From NCBI RefSeq assembly GCF_034344865.1, contig NZ_CP133774.1, forward strand, positions 1,488,001-1,552,000: a stretch of DNA of 64,000 nucleotides, in the 5' to 3' direction. The notes under the pieces are model-generated. The model saw only the letters and a program-made list of their open reading frames with translations, was not told where the DNA came from and did not search any database. The translations under genes were made by a program, and so were the position numbers. This document shows positions 36,871-48,016 of this stretch, in pieces; the first letter of the stretch is position 1; the number at the start of each line of letters is the position of its first letter. The stretch comes from Pseudomonas sp. 10S4 (GTDB taxonomy: Bacteria; Pseudomonadota; Gammaproteobacteria; Pseudomonadales; Pseudomonadaceae).

Positions 36871-38544
36871 TTAACTCACGATTTCGAGGGCGGGCTGCTG
36901 GCTGCTGCCAAAGGTCAAATACTCAACCAACTCCGCCAACGGCAAAGGCTTGCTGATCAGGTAACCCTGCACCTGATCGCAGCCAAAGCCGCGCAACAAG
37001 TCCAACTGCTCCGGGGTTTCCACGCCTTCGGCGACCACTTCCAAATTGAGGTTGTGCGCCAGGTTGATCATCGCGTGCACCAGTTTGCGGTTCTCTTCGC
37101 GCTCCTCCATACCACCGACGAAGCTCTTGTCGACCTTGAGCAAGGTGATCGGCAGGCTGTTGAGGTGCACGAACGATGAGAAACCAGTGCCGAAGTCGTC
37201 GAGAGAGAAACGCACGCCGAGTCGGCCGAGGGCATCCATGGTCTGCTTGACCAGATCGCTACGGCGCATCACCGCGGTTTCAGTCAGTTCGAACTCCAGC
37301 CATTGCGCCTCAACGCCACGCTCGATGATCAAGCGACTGAGGGTCGACAACAATTGGCTGTCCTGAAACTGCCGGAACGACAGGTTGATCGCCATGTGCA
37401 GCGCCGGCAAACCACGTTCGCGCAACGCCTGCATGTCGCGCAGGGCCCGGGAAATCACCCAGTAACCCAACGGCACGATCAAACCACTCTGCTCGGCCAG
37501 CGGCACGAACTCGCTCGGCGGCAGCAAGCCCCGTTCGCCATGACGCCAGCGCACCAACGCTTCGAGGCCGACGATCTGGCCGTCTTCAAGGTTCAGGCGC
37601 GGCTGGTAATGCAGTTCCAGCTCATCGCGACGCAAGGCCCGGCGCAGCTCGCTTTCGAGATCGGCCATGCTGCGGGCATTGCGGTTGATGCGTTCGTTGA
37701 AGATGTGAAAGGTGCAGCCCTGAGTGCTCTTGGCCTGCTGCATGGCGATGTGCGCGTGCCACATCAGCGGGTCGGCGCCGGCCTGGGCCCGGGCATGGGC
37801 AATCCCGAGGCTGGAGCCGATCAACAGGCTCTCGCCGTCGACCCAATAAGGCTCGGACAACGCTTCGGTAATGCGTTCGGCCATCCATTCGGCGCGTTGC
37901 GGCGCGCGGCGGGTGTCGATCAGCAGGGCGAACTCATCGCTGCCCAGCCGGGCCAATTGATCGCCGGCCTCAAGCTGGCTTTTCAGCCGCGCGACCACTT
38001 GCAGGATCAATCGGTCGCCAGCCTGATGGCCGAGGGCGTCGTTGGCATGACGAAAGTTATCGAGATCGAGGTGGCCGAGGGCCAAACCGCGGCCGTCGTT
38101 TTCCGCCAGACGCGCCGCCAGCAGGGTCTGGAAACCCTGGCGGTTGGCGATGCCGGTCAGCGGGTCTTGCTCGGCCAGGCGTTGCAGGGTGTTTTCCAGC
38201 ACGCCGCGCTCGCGCACATGGCGCAGGCACCGGCGCAACATGCCGGCGTCGAGCATATCGCGCACCAGCCAGTCACTCACACCGTCGGGCGGGGTCAGCG
38301 GCTCGTGTTCGAGCAACATCACCGTCGGCAGGCTGCAACGGCCAGGCAGAGGCTGAAGGGCCGGGATCGTCAACAACACCGCACTGCGGTTGTCTTCGAA
38401 CAAACTGCTGACCGACTCCCAACTCGGCGCGCTGATCAGCACTGCCGAGCTCCCCATTGGAGCCAGACACTCGCGCAACAACGCTGCCCACGCTGGCTCT
38501 TCGGCCAGTAGCAGCAAACGCAAGGGTTCGACAGGCGTAGACAA
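36871..38544 (-). CDS. GGDEF-EAL protein, probable cyclic-di-GMP phosphodiesterase (ProE-like)
   Basis: A 557-residue protein. An N-terminal receiver-like region (about 1-110, no clear phospho-acceptor) is followed by a GGDEF domain whose motif is degenerate (GSDEF at LARLGSDEFAL), so it is probably not a cyclase, though it may bind GTP. The EAL domain (about 300-545) is complete: EALVRW, NLSFRQF, ELTETAVM, DDFGTGFSS, KVDKSFV and EGVETPEQ. The expected activity is breakdown of c-di-GMP. Position next to rep matches PAO1 PA5295 (ProE). Confidence 0.92.
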   Translation of the reverse strand: MSTPVEPLRLLLLAEEPAWAALLRECLAPMGSSAVLISAPSWESVSSLFEDNRSAVLLTIPALQPLPGRCSLPTVMLLEHEPLTPPDGVSDWLVRDMLDAGMLRRCLRHVRERGVLENTLQRLAEQDPLTGIANRQGFQTLLAARLAENDGRGLALGHLDLDNFRHANDALGHQAGDRLILQVVARLKSQLEAGDQLARLGSDEFALLIDTRRAPQRAEWMAERITEALSEPYWVDGESLLIGSSLGIAHARAQAGADPLMWHAHIAMQQAKSTQGCTFHIFNERINRNARSMADLESELRRALRRDELELHYQPRLNLEDGQIVGLEALVRWRHGERGLLPPSEFVPLAEQSGLIVPLGYWVISRALRDMQALRERGLPALHMAINLSFRQFQDSQLLSTLSRLIIERGVEAQWLEFELTETAVMRRSDLVKQTMDALGRLGVRFSLDDFGTGFSSFVHLNSLPITLLKVDKSFVGGMEEREENRKLVHAMINLAHNLNLEVVAEGVETPEQLDLLRGFGCDQVQGYLISKPLPLAELVEYLTFGSSQQPALEIVS

Positions 38545-38807
38545 GCTAGCTCCCTAGACTCTGCTAATGATGTAGGCGGCGGGCATTATGCCGCGCCGAT
38601 AACCAATGACCAACTGACCTGGGTTATCAAACGCGGTTTTGTATCTGGAATACGAACATTAGACGCAAAACCCCCGCGCATCCTGCGTGAAAGTACCAAA
38701 ACCGGCAAATAGAGATCGCGTGCTGCGTCACAAGTCGGAGAGAGCAGCACAATTCGCTGAGCCTGTTAAAATGCCGGCCCATTTCGCAAATGACTCCCTG
38801 ATTCCGT

Positions 38808-40818
38808 ATGTCCCGACTCAATCCCCGGCAGCAAGAAGCCGTGAACTACGTCGGCGGCCCTCTATTGGTGCTCGCCGGTGCAGGCTCCGGCAAGACCAGC
38901 GTGATCACGCGCAAGATCGCGCACCTGATCCAGAACTGCGGCATCCGTGCCCAGTACATCGTCGCCATGACCTTTACCAACAAGGCTGCGCGGGAGATGA
39001 AGGAACGGGTCGGCACCCTGCTCAAGGGCGGCGAAGGCCGTGGCCTGACGGTGTGCACCTTCCACAACCTGGGCCTGAACATCATCCGCAAGGAACACGT
39101 GCGGCTGGGCTACAAACCGGGCTTCTCGATCTTCGACGAGACCGACGTCAAATCCCTGATGACCGACATCATGCAGAAGGAATACGCGGGCGACGACGGC
39201 GTCGACGAGATCAAAAACATGATCGGCTCGTGGAAAAACGACCTGATCCTGCCCGCTGAAGCCCTGGAAAACGCACGCAACCCCAAGGAACAGACCGCCG
39301 CCATCGTCTACACCCACTACCAGCGCACGCTCAAGGCGTTCAACGCGGATGGACTTCGACGACCTGATCCTGCTGCCGGTGAAGCTGTTCCAGGAACACG
39401 CCGACATCCTCGAAAAATGGCAGAACAAGGTCCGCTACCTGCTGGTGGACGAATACCAGGACACTAACGCCAGCCAGTATTTGCTGGTTAAGTTGCTGAT
39501 CGGCACCCGCAACCAGTTCACCGTGGTCGGCGACGATGACCAGTCGATCTACGCTTGGCGCGGCGCCCGGCCGGAAAACCTGATGCTGTTGAAGGACGAC
39601 TATCCATCACTGAAAGTCGTCATGCTGGAACAAAACTATCGCTCCACCAGCCGCATCCTGCGTTGCGCCAACGTGCTGATCTCGAACAATCCCCACGAGT
39701 TTGAAAAACAACTGTGGAGCGAGATGGGCCACGGCGACGAGATCCGGGTGATCCGCTGCCGCAACGAAGATGCCGAAGCCGAGCGCGTGGCCGTTGAGCT
39801 GCTGACCCTGCACTTGCGCACCGACCGGCCGTACAGCGATTTCGCGATCCTGTATCGCGGTAACTATCAGGCCAAGCTGATCGAACTGAAGCTGCAACAC
39901 CACCAGATTCCGTATCGACTGTCTGGCGGCAACAGCTTCTTCGGCCGTCAGGAAGTGAAAGACCTGATGGCTTACTTCCGTCTGATCGTGAACCCGGATG
40001 ATGACAACGCCTTCCTGCGGGTGATCAACGTCCCACGCCGGGAAATCGGTTCGACGACGCTGGAGAAGCTCGGTAACTACGCCACCGAACGCAAAATCTC
40101 GATGTACGCCGCCACCGACGAAATCGGCCTGGGCGAGCATCTGGATACACGCTTCACCGATCGCCTGTCGCGCTTCAAGCGCTTCATGGACAGGGTCCGC
40201 GAGCAGTGCGCCGGCGAAGACCCGATCTCGGCCCTGCGCAGCATGGTCATGGACATCGACTACGAGAACTGGCTGCGCACCAACAGCTCCAGCGACAAGG
40301 CTGCCGACTACCGCATGGGTAACGTCTGGTTCCTGATCGAGGCGTTGAAAAACACCCTGGAGAAAGACGAAGAAGGCGAGATGACCGTCGAAGACGCCAT
40401 CGGCAAACTGGTCTTGCGCGACATGCTCGAACGCCAGCAGGAAGAGGAAGACGGCGCCGAAGGTGTGCAGATGATGACCTTGCACGCCTCCAAGGGCCTG
40501 GAATTTCCCTACGTGTTCATCATGGGCATGGAAGAGGAAATCCTCCCACACCGTTCCAGCATTGAAGCCGACACCATCGAAGAAGAGCGCCGTCTGGCCT
40601 ACGTCGGGATTACCCGGGCGCGTCAGACCCTGGCGTTCACTTTCGCCGCCAAGCGCAAGCAGTACGGCGAAATCATCGATTGCGCGCCGAGCCGCTTCCT
40701 CGATGAGCTGCCGCCGGACGACCTGGCCTGGGAAGGCAACGACGACACCCCCGTTGAAGTCAAAGCCGTTCGCGGCAATACCGCATTGGCGGATATACGC
40801 GCGATGTTAAAGCGCTAG
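38808..40818 (+). pseudogene. rep: ATP-dependent DNA helicase Rep, interrupted by a one-base insertion
   Basis: Two frames together make a Rep helicase. The first (38808-39467) has GSGKTSVITRKIAHL Walker A and follows Rep up to RTLKAFNA; then GCGGTGGAC is replaced by GCGGATGGAC, with an extra A at 39349. The second frame (39349-40818) continues with DFDDLILLPVKLFQ, DEYQDTN, DDDQSIYAWRGA, QNYRST, and the C-terminal ITRARQTLAF motif. Removing one base gives 669 residues, the PAO1 Rep length. Unrepaired, the first product has no motor motifs past the first, and the second lacks Walker A. Sequencing error or a real mutation are both possible. Confidence 0.88.
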
Positions 40819-40835
40819 AATCGACTACTTTTTAA

Positions 40836-41447
<612 letters not shown>

Positions 41448-41466
41448 AGCCACACCGCAAAACCCA

Positions 41467-41556
41467 TGTGGGAGCGGGCTTGCTCGCGAAAGCGCAGTAT
41501 CAGTCAATGTTGATGTCGACTGACACACTGCCTTCGCGAGCAAGCCCGCTCCCACA
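41467..41556. repeat. Paired REP elements (REPIN)
   Basis: GTGGGAGCGGGCTTGCTCGC and its inverse GCGAGCAAGCCCGCTCCCAC are separated by about 37 bases between convergent genes. Confidence 0.88.
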
Positions 41557-41574
41557 TTTGATTTCTGTTTGCAT

Positions 41575-43497
41575 TTATTGCGCGGTGGCTTTGAGGCCGG
41601 TGAGCAGCAAACGCTGAAACAAATCCTCTTTCAAGCCTTCCGGGTTGGTCAGCTGCATCCGCTCCAAATGCCCGGGAAATTCCGAAGGCTGCGGCGCATC
41701 CAGCGCAGCCTTACCCAGCTCCAGAATCTCGGTCAGCTTGAACTTGCTCTTCAACCAGTTCAGCGCCCGTAACAAATCCCGTTCCACATCAGTGAAATCA
41801 CACCCCAGCGGATACTCCGGAAACAGGTTCGGGTGCCGCGCCTGAATGGCCTGCAAGCGCTGAGGGTTGTTGTCGGTGAACCTCGGATCAATCCGGAAAT
41901 TCTTCGGCAACTTGCCAACGGCCTGAGCCTGTTCGATCAGCCCCGGCTGGAAGCGTGAATCGCTGATGTTCAACAGCGCCTCAATCACCGCCGCATCGTT
42001 CTTGCCCCGCAAGTCGGCGATGCCGTATTCGGTGACGACGATGTCCCGCAGGTGTCGCGGGATGGTGCAGTGGCCGTACTCCCAGACGATGTTCGAATTG
42101 ACCTCACCGCCCGACTCGCGCCAACTGCGCAGGATCAGCACCGAGCGCGCGCCTTCCAGCGCATGGCCCTGAGCAACGAAGTTGTACTGCCCGCCGACAC
42201 CGCTGAGCACCCGCCCGTCTTCCAGTTGATCCGCTACGCCGGCGCCCATCAGGGTCACGGTGAACGCGGAGTTGATGAACCGTGCATCGATGCGCTGCAA
42301 GCGTTTGAGTTCTTCCTGACCGTAGAGCTCGTTGATGTAGCTGATGCGGGTCATGTTGAATTCGAGGCGCTTGCTCTGGGGCAACTCGCGCAGGCGCTCA
42401 TAGAAACTGCGCGGCCCGAGGAAGAACCCGCCATGCACCGAGATGCCGTCGGTTTGCGCGGCTTCATCGAGGGTGCCGTCGTTGGCCTGTTGCTGGGTTG
42501 CCACGTCCGGGTAGACCTTGCGCCGTACGATCCCGGCATCGGCCAATACCAGCAAACCGTTGACGAACATTTCGCTGCAACCGTACAAGCCCTTGGCGAA
42601 CGGCTCGACGCCACCTTCGCGATCAATCAACTGCGCCCATTGGCTCAGATTCAAGTCCGCCAACAACGCCTGGTAACCGGCGTTATCGGCCTGGCGTGCC
42701 AGCAATGCCGCCGTCAATGCATCACCCATGGAACCGATGCCGATTTGCAGCGTGCCGCCGTCGCGTACCAGCGCACTGGCGTGCAAACCGATGAAGTGGT
42801 CCTGGAAACCCACCGGCATATTCGGCGTGGAGAACAGCGTGGTGTTGTCCTTCTCGTCGATCAGCAAGTCGAAGGTGTCGATGCCGATTTCGGCGTCCCC
42901 CGGCATGTAGGGCAAATCGTTGTGCACCTGGCCGACGATCAGCACCGTCTCCCCCGCCGCCCGGCGTTTGGCGATCATCGGAAACAGGTCGAGGGTGATG
43001 TCCGGGTTGCAACTCAGGCTCAAGCGGTCCGGGTGTTCGGCATGGCTGGCCACCAGTTGCGCCACCAGGTTCAGGCCGGCGGCGTTGATGTCCCGGGCGG
43101 CGTGGCTGTAGTTGCTGCTGACGTAATCCTGCTGGGCCTGGGCGCTGTGCAGCAGGCTGCCCGGTTGCATGAAGAATTGCTCGACGTGAATGTTGGCTGG
43201 CAGGTCATCTTTGTGAAGATCGGCGAGGAAATCCAGCTCTGGATAGTCGCCGAAGACCCGTTCGATAAACGGTTCGAGGAAGCGCTTTTGCAAGCCATCG
43301 CCCAAGGCAGGCCGACCAAGGCACAGCGCGGTGTAAATCGTCAGCCGCCGTTCGGGCAGTTGCACGATGCGTTGGAACAGCGCATTGACGAAGTGGTTGG
43401 GTTTACCCAAACCCAAGGGCAAGCCCATGTGAATATGCACCGGCAACCTTGCCAGTACGTCATCGACCGCCTGCTCGATAGAACATAACTGCACCAT
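41575..43497 (-). CDS. Acetyl-CoA hydrolase/transferase family protein
   Basis: A 640-residue protein from the ATG at 43497, with GGAGG five bases upstream; the frame continues 207 bases further 5' but through a REP pair. The family includes acetyl-CoA hydrolases and CoA transferases. Visible motifs are GLPLGLGKPNHFVNAL, LQIGIGSMGDALTAAL, VLSGVGGQYNFVAQG (oxyanion-type glycine loop) and VTEYGIADLRGK. It is longer than Ach1-type proteins (about 500), as in the Pseudomonas-type clade. The CoA substrate cannot be told from sequence. Confidence 0.9.
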   Translation of the reverse strand: MVQLCSIEQAVDDVLARLPVHIHMGLPLGLGKPNHFVNALFQRIVQLPERRLTIYTALCLGRPALGDGLQKRFLEPFIERVFGDYPELDFLADLHKDDLPANIHVEQFFMQPGSLLHSAQAQQDYVSSNYSHAARDINAAGLNLVAQLVASHAEHPDRLSLSCNPDITLDLFPMIAKRRAAGETVLIVGQVHNDLPYMPGDAEIGIDTFDLLIDEKDNTTLFSTPNMPVGFQDHFIGLHASALVRDGGTLQIGIGSMGDALTAALLARQADNAGYQALLADLNLSQWAQLIDREGGVEPFAKGLYGCSEMFVNGLLVLADAGIVRRKVYPDVATQQQANDGTLDEAAQTDGISVHGGFFLGPRSFYERLRELPQSKRLEFNMTRISYINELYGQEELKRLQRIDARFINSAFTVTLMGAGVADQLEDGRVLSGVGGQYNFVAQGHALEGARSVLILRSWRESGGEVNSNIVWEYGHCTIPRHLRDIVVTEYGIADLRGKNDAAVIEALLNISDSRFQPGLIEQAQAVGKLPKNFRIDPRFTDNNPQRLQAIQARHPNLFPEYPLGCDFTDVERDLLRALNWLKSKFKLTEILELGKAALDAPQPSEFPGHLERMQLTNPEGLKEDLFQRLLLTGLKATAQ

Positions 43498-43602
43498 CTG
43501 ATCCTCCCGCGCGTTCCGTGAATTGGGGTTGGACCGAGCTTGCCGGGTCTTTGCTGCAAAGAACAGTCTCAGAAGCCAAATCATGCGAACACTGATGACC
43601 CC

Positions 43603-43692
43603 TGTGGGAGCGGGCTTGCTCGCGAAAGCGGTGTGTCCGTCAGCATGATGGCAACTGCCAGGGCCCCTTCGCGATGCAAGCCCGCTACCACA
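43603..43692. repeat. Paired REP elements (REPIN)
   Basis: GTGGGAGCGGGCTTGCTCGC and a mutated partner GCGATGCAAGCCCGCTACCAC. The right arm has drifted at two positions. Confidence 0.85.
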
Positions 43693-43731
43693 AGGGATCT
43701 TCATTCACTTCAGGACAAAACAGCAGGCACA

Positions 43732-43756
43732 AAAAAGCCGCTCGTAAGCGGCTTTT
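43732..43756 (-). terminator. Terminator after cytochrome c5
   Basis: AAAAAGCCGCT and AGCGGCTTTTT form a perfect stem with a CGT(A) loop, 16 bases past the cycB stop. Confidence 0.85.
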
Positions 43757-43771
43757 TGCTGAAAATGGGGC

Positions 43772-44200
43772 TTATTTCAGGCCGGACATCTTCTGGATGG
43801 CGCCTTCAAGATCTTTCACTTCGCAGTCACTGCAGGTGCCTTTTGGTGGCATCGCATTGAGCCCTGCCAACGCAACCTTCGCCAAGCCAGCAGCGGTGCC
43901 GCCTTCTTTATCGGCGCGTTTTTTCCAGTCTGCGGCATCACCGATTTTCGGCGCGCCTAACAGGCCGGTGCCGTGGCAAGCATTGCAATGTTTGGCAATG
44001 ATTTCATCAGGGGTTTTCGCTGCGCCGCCGCCTACCGAAGCAGCGACTTCCATCCCTTTGCATTCTTGACCTGTTACACAGACCTGGCCGACGGGCTCAA
44101 GACGCTTGGCGATGTCGTCGGTGGTAGAAGCTTGTGCGCTCACTGCCCATAGGGCCAATACAGTTGCTGGTGCAGCCAGCATTTTCATAATTAGGTTCAC
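43772..44200 (-). CDS. cycB: Cytochrome c5 family protein
   Basis: A 142-residue exported c-type cytochrome. It starts at a GTG (44200) with GAGGG eight bases upstream; an ATG at 44188 is the alternative. A signal peptide ends near SAQA. Heme binding is by CNACH, with axial Met in NAMPPKGTCSDCE; the CSDC pair after it is the disulfide typical of cytochrome c5. A second short cysteine pair (QVCVTGQEC) lies before the heme motif. It would carry electrons in the periplasm. PAO1 order is cycB-pauR-dadX. Confidence 0.92.
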   Translation of the reverse strand: MNLIMKMLAAPATVLALWAVSAQASTTDDIAKRLEPVGQVCVTGQECKGMEVAASVGGGAAKTPDEIIAKHCNACHGTGLLGAPKIGDAADWKKRADKEGGTAAGLAKVALAGLNAMPPKGTCSDCEVKDLEGAIQKMSGLK

Positions 44201-44369
44201 GCGTTCACCCTCAATGGTGGCTATTCACGCCCGCGGCCACGGTTCGCAGGCGGGCGCAAGTATAACGGCAAGCCCGCCACACTGAAACAACCCCAAAGTC
44301 GAAGGGGTCTTGTTGTGCGGTGTAAAACTGCTCGGGCGCCTCGGCAGTGCTGGCAGGACGCCTCTTTTC

Positions 44370-44918
44370 TTAGAAATTCGCCGGCGTGGCTGCGCTGATT
44401 AGTCGCGCCGGCGCGTCGAACGGATTCCGGAAACGGTGCGGCTTGGTACTTTCAAAGTAGTAGCTGTCGCCGGCTTCGAGCACAAAAGTTTCAGCCCCGA
44501 CCACCAATTCCAGCCGACCTTCCACCAGAATCCCGGTTTCCTCGCCCTCGTGGGTGAGCATCTCGTCACCGGTATCGGCGCCTGGCGGGTAGATTTCATT
44601 GAGGAAGGCGATCGCCCGGCTCGGGTGAGCCCGGCCGACCAGTTTCATGGTCACGGCGCCATCGGAAATATCGATCAGCTCGTTGGCCTTGTAGACGATC
44701 TGAGTCGGTTTTTCCTGCAGGATCTCTTCGGAAAAGAACTCGACCATGGACATGGGAATCCCGCCCAACACTTTGCGCAGCGAACTGATCGAGGGGCTGA
44801 CGCTGTTCTTCTCGATCATCGAAATCGTGCTGTTGGTAACACCCGCGCGTTTGGCGAGCTCACGCTGCGAAAGGCCTTTGAGCTTACGGATGGATTGCAG
44901 TCGTTCACCGACGTCCAA
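44370..44918 (-). CDS. pauR: Cupin-XRE regulator of polyamine catabolism, PauR-like
   Basis: A 182-residue regulator. The N-terminal XRE helix-turn-helix (about 5-60: SQRELAKRAGVTNSTISMIEKN) is joined to a C-terminal cupin (about 105-180: LNEIYPPGADTGDEMLTHEGEETGILVEG). In P. aeruginosa the gene in this position (PA5301) is PauR, a repressor of polyamine (gamma-glutamylation) genes. The symbol rests on architecture and position, so it is likely but not proven. It is the last gene of the D-amino-acid block. Confidence 0.85.
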   Translation of the reverse strand: MDVGERLQSIRKLKGLSQRELAKRAGVTNSTISMIEKNSVSPSISSLRKVLGGIPMSMVEFFSEEILQEKPTQIVYKANELIDISDGAVTMKLVGRAHPSRAIAFLNEIYPPGADTGDEMLTHEGEETGILVEGRLELVVGAETFVLEAGDSYYFESTKPHRFRNPFDAPARLISAATPANF

Positions 44919-45047
44919 TGCTTGCGCCTCCAGGGATTCAGGGTTGTTGAAATATTGAGCGTTATCATGGCGACAGCGTTCAGTATTTACAACACTTGGG
45001 CCTGAATCCTGTTCAGCGAGGCGACTTCCGGCGTGGCGTGCTTCGCC

Positions 45048-46121
45048 TCAAGACCCGGAATAGAGCAGTGGCACCCGGCGCAGGTTGCAGAAGATCTGAT
45101 AAGGAATGGTGTCGGCAGCGGCGGCCACGTCGCTGGCGAGGATGTTTTTGCCCCACAACTCGACGGTGGAACCGAGGCCGGCCTGCGGCACATCGGTCAG
45201 GTCGATGCAAAGCATGTCCATCGAGACCCGGCCAATCAACTGGCTACGCTGCCCGGCGACCATCACCGGCGTGCCAGTCGGTGCCTGACGCGGGTAGCCA
45301 TCGGCGTAACCCATGGCTACCACACCAACGCGCATCGGCTTGGGCGTGATGAATTTCGCGCCGTAACCGATCGGCTCGCCGGCCGGCAATTCGCGCACGC
45401 AGATCACTTTCGATTCGAGGGTCATCACCGGTTGCAGGCGCGAGGCCACAGCGTTGGCTTCTTCGAAAGGCGTGGCGCCGTAGAGCATGATGCCCGGACG
45501 CACCCAATCGCTTGGAATCTGCGGCCAACCGAGTACCGCCGGCGAGTTACGCAGGCTGACCTCGGCGGACAAACCCTGGCGTGCCGCTTCGAACACAGCG
45601 ACCTGTTCGGCACTGGACTGCTCGTGCAATTCATCGGCCCGGGCGAAGTGGCTCATCAAAACGATCTTCGAGACTTTGCCGCTGGCCAGCAGCCGTTGGT
45701 AAGCCGCCTGATAATCCGCCGGATGCAAGCCAACCCGGTGCATGCCCGAATCGAGCTTGAGCCAGACCGTGATCGGCTTGCTCAGCGCGGCTTTCTCGAT
45801 CGCTTCGAGCTGCCACAGCGAATGCACCACGCACCAGAAGTCATGCTCGACGATCAGCGACAGCTCATCGGCTTCGAAAAAACCTTCCAGCAACAACACC
45901 GGCGCACGAATGCCCGCGGCGCGCAGCTCCAACGCCTCTTCAATACACGCCACCGCAAACCCGTCCGCCTCGGCTTCCAGCGCCTGGGCGCAACGCACCG
46001 CACCATGGCCGTAGGCATCGGCCTTGATTACCGCGAGGGCCTTGGCCCCCGTGATTTCACGGGCGATTCGGTAGTTGTGACGCAGGGCTTGGAGGTCGAT
46101 CAGGGCACGAGCAGGACGCAT
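45048..46121 (-). CDS. dadX: Alanine racemase (catabolic, DadX type)
   Basis: A 357-residue PLP enzyme that interconverts L- and D-alanine. The PLP lysine is K33 in [11 protein letters not shown], and the catalytic Tyr lies in EPIGYGAKF. DadX length and position (dadA-ridA-dadX) identify it as the catabolic isozyme, supplying D-alanine to DadA. The gene follows ridA by about 110 bases. Confidence 0.94.
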   Translation of the reverse strand: MRPARALIDLQALRHNYRIAREITGAKALAVIKADAYGHGAVRCAQALEAEADGFAVACIEEALELRAAGIRAPVLLLEGFFEADELSLIVEHDFWCVVHSLWQLEAIEKAALSKPITVWLKLDSGMHRVGLHPADYQAAYQRLLASGKVSKIVLMSHFARADELHEQSSAEQVAVFEAARQGLSAEVSLRNSPAVLGWPQIPSDWVRPGIMLYGATPFEEANAVASRLQPVMTLESKVICVRELPAGEPIGYGAKFITPKPMRVGVVAMGYADGYPRQAPTGTPVMVAGQRSQLIGRVSMDMLCIDLTDVPQAGLGSTVELWGKNILASDVAAAADTIPYQIFCNLRRVPLLYSGS

Positions 46122-46230
46122 GGCGGCAGACTTCTAGGCGGTCATGGGAATAAAAACCGGCGCTGGCTGACGGCGTGAACCGCCAACAGCACCGGGAGAG
46201 GGATCGTTACTAACAGGTAGTTGCAGCGCG

Positions 46231-46584
46231 TTACGGCAGCGCGGCAACCACCGACAGCTCAACCAGGATTTGCGGTTCGCACAGCTTCGACTCAACGGTG
46301 GCACGAGCAGGGGCAACGCCTTTTGGCAGCCACTTGTCCCAAACCGAATTCATGCCTTCGAAGTGCGCATCGATGTCTTTCAGGTAAATCGTCACCGACA
46401 GTATGTGGCTCTTGTCAGTACCGGCCAGATCAAGCAAACGCTCGATGTTGGCGAGGGTTTCACGGGTCTGCTGTTCAATCCCGGCGCTCATGTCATCGCC
46501 GACCTGCCCTGCCAGATACACAGTACCGTTGTGGGCAACGATCTGACTCATGCGTTCATTGGTGAGCTGGCGCTGGATTGCCAT
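46231..46584 (-). CDS. RidA family protein
   Basis: A 117-residue member of the RidA/YjgF family, which hydrolyses reactive enamine/imine intermediates. The sequence [20 protein letters not shown]...[10 protein letters not shown] and the C-terminal [17 protein letters not shown] are typical. It starts inside the end of dadA (29-base overlap, AGGAGTCCGC upstream), so the two are coupled. A RidA beside a D-amino-acid dehydrogenase makes sense, since iminopyruvate is released by DadA. An in-frame ATG just past the dadA stop (46551) would give a shorter product lacking family residues. Confidence 0.92.
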   Translation of the reverse strand: MAIQRQLTNERMSQIVAHNGTVYLAGQVGDDMSAGIEQQTRETLANIERLLDLAGTDKSHILSVTIYLKDIDAHFEGMNSVWDKWLPKGVAPARATVESKLCEPQILVELSVVAALP

Positions 46585-47860
46585 GTTTTGCGGACTCCTG
46601 GATTTTGTGACCGTAACGGGAAATATCGAGGCCTTCGGCGCTGATCTGTGGGGTTTTCTTCGCCATCAGGTCAGCCAGCAAACGACCGGAACCACAGGCC
46701 ATGGTCCAACCGAGCGTACCGTGGCCAGTGTTCAGGAACAGATTGCTGAACGGTGTAGCACCAACGATCGGCGTGCCGTCCGGTGTGGTCGGACGCAAAC
46801 CGGTCCAGAAACTCGCCTGGGCCAGATCGCCGCCCTGAGGATAAAGGTCGTTGACGATCATCTCCAGGGTTTCGCGCCGACGCGGGTTCAGCGACAGGTC
46901 AAAACCGGCTATTTCAGCCATGCCGCCGACGCGGATACGGTTGTCGAAACGGGTGATCGCGACCTTGTAGGTTTCGTCGAGAATAGTCGAAGTCGGGGCC
47001 ATCGCCGGGTTGGTGATCGGCACGGTCAGGGAGTAACCCTTGAGCGGATACACCGGTGCCTTGATGCCCAGCGGCTTGAGCAGTTGCGGCGAGTAGCTGC
47101 CGAGTGCCAGGACGTAGCGGTCAGCGGTTTCCAGCTTGCCGTCGATCCACACGCCGTTGATGCGATCACCGGCGTGATCGAGGCGCTGAATGTCCTGGCC
47201 GTAGCGGAATTCCACACCCAGCTTCACGGCCATTTCGGCCAGGCGGGTGGTGAAGATCTGGCAGTCGCCGGTCTGGTCGTTCGGCAGGCGCAAGGCACCG
47301 GCAAGAATGTCGGTAACGCTGGCCAAGGCCGGTTCGACGCGAGCAATACCGGCGCGGTCGAGCAGTTCGAACGGCACGCCGGACTCTTTGAGCACGGCGA
47401 TGTCTTTCGCGGCGCCGTCGAGTTGAGCCTGGGTGCGGAACAGTTGAGTCGTACCGAGGCTGCGGCCTTCGTAGGCGATGCCGGTTTCGGCGCGCAATTC
47501 GTCGAGGCAGTCACGGCTGTACTCGGACAGACGGACCATGCGCTCCTTGTTCACCGCATAGCGATTGGCGGTGCAGTTGCGCAGCATCTGCGCCATCCAC
47601 AGATATTGGTCGATGTCGGCAGTGGCCTTGATTGCCAGCGGCGCGTGACGCTGCAACAACCACTTGATCGCCTTGAGCGGCACGCCCGGCGCAGCCCACG
47701 GCGAGGCATAACCCGGGGAGACTTGCCCGGCGTTGGCGAAACTGGTCTCCATGGCGGCAGCCGGCTGACGGTCCACGACCACCACTTCAAACCCGGCACG
47801 TGCCAGATAGTAAGCACTGGCGGTACCGATGACGCCGCTACCCAAGACCATAACGCGCAT
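46556..47860 (-). CDS. dadA: D-amino acid dehydrogenase small subunit (DadA)
   Basis: A 434-residue FAD enzyme that oxidises D-alanine and other D-amino acids, feeding electrons to the respiratory chain. From the ATG at 47860 it has the N-terminal Rossmann motif [54 protein letters not shown] and [20 protein letters not shown]. It opens the dadA-ridA-dadX operon, divergent from dadR. Confidence 0.96.
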   Translation of the reverse strand: MRVMVLGSGVIGTASAYYLARAGFEVVVVDRQPAAAMETSFANAGQVSPGYASPWAAPGVPLKAIKWLLQRHAPLAIKATADIDQYLWMAQMLRNCTANRYAVNKERMVRLSEYSRDCLDELRAETGIAYEGRSLGTTQLFRTQAQLDGAAKDIAVLKESGVPFELLDRAGIARVEPALASVTDILAGALRLPNDQTGDCQIFTTRLAEMAVKLGVEFRYGQDIQRLDHAGDRINGVWIDGKLETADRYVLALGSYSPQLLKPLGIKAPVYPLKGYSLTVPITNPAMAPTSTILDETYKVAITRFDNRIRVGGMAEIAGFDLSLNPRRRETLEMIVNDLYPQGGDLAQASFWTGLRPTTPDGTPIVGATPFSNLFLNTGHGTLGWTMACGSGRLLADLMAKKTPQISAEGLDISRYGHKIQESAKHGNPAPAHQ

Positions 47861-48016
47861 TTTTGTGTCCCTCATCGCGGCGTACCGCTGACGTTTGATG
47901 TTCAGACCGAAGATGTGCGCAGTTTAAAAAAGATTAGCCAGTGCTTTTCACTATATAAGTGCCTATATTTGGCGACAATTCTCGGCAAAAACCCTTTTCA
48001 CGGAGGCGCATCCCCT
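47861..48016. promoter_or_regulatory. Divergent dadA/dadR regulatory region
   Basis: A 156-base gap between divergent genes, AT-richer than its surroundings, with CACTATATAAGTGCCTATATTTGG near 47950. Lrp-type regulators bind such AT-rich stretches. Exact sites cannot be assigned by eye. Confidence 0.4.

Noticed and set aside
43498..43704. 69-residue N-terminal extension of the acetyl-CoA hydrolase
   Set aside because: It runs through a REP pair, while the ATG at 43497 has GGAGG five bases upstream.
46550..48016. Long in-frame extension of dadR over dadA
   Set aside because: The region is antisense to dadA; only the part from the ATG at 48017 matches the Lrp family.
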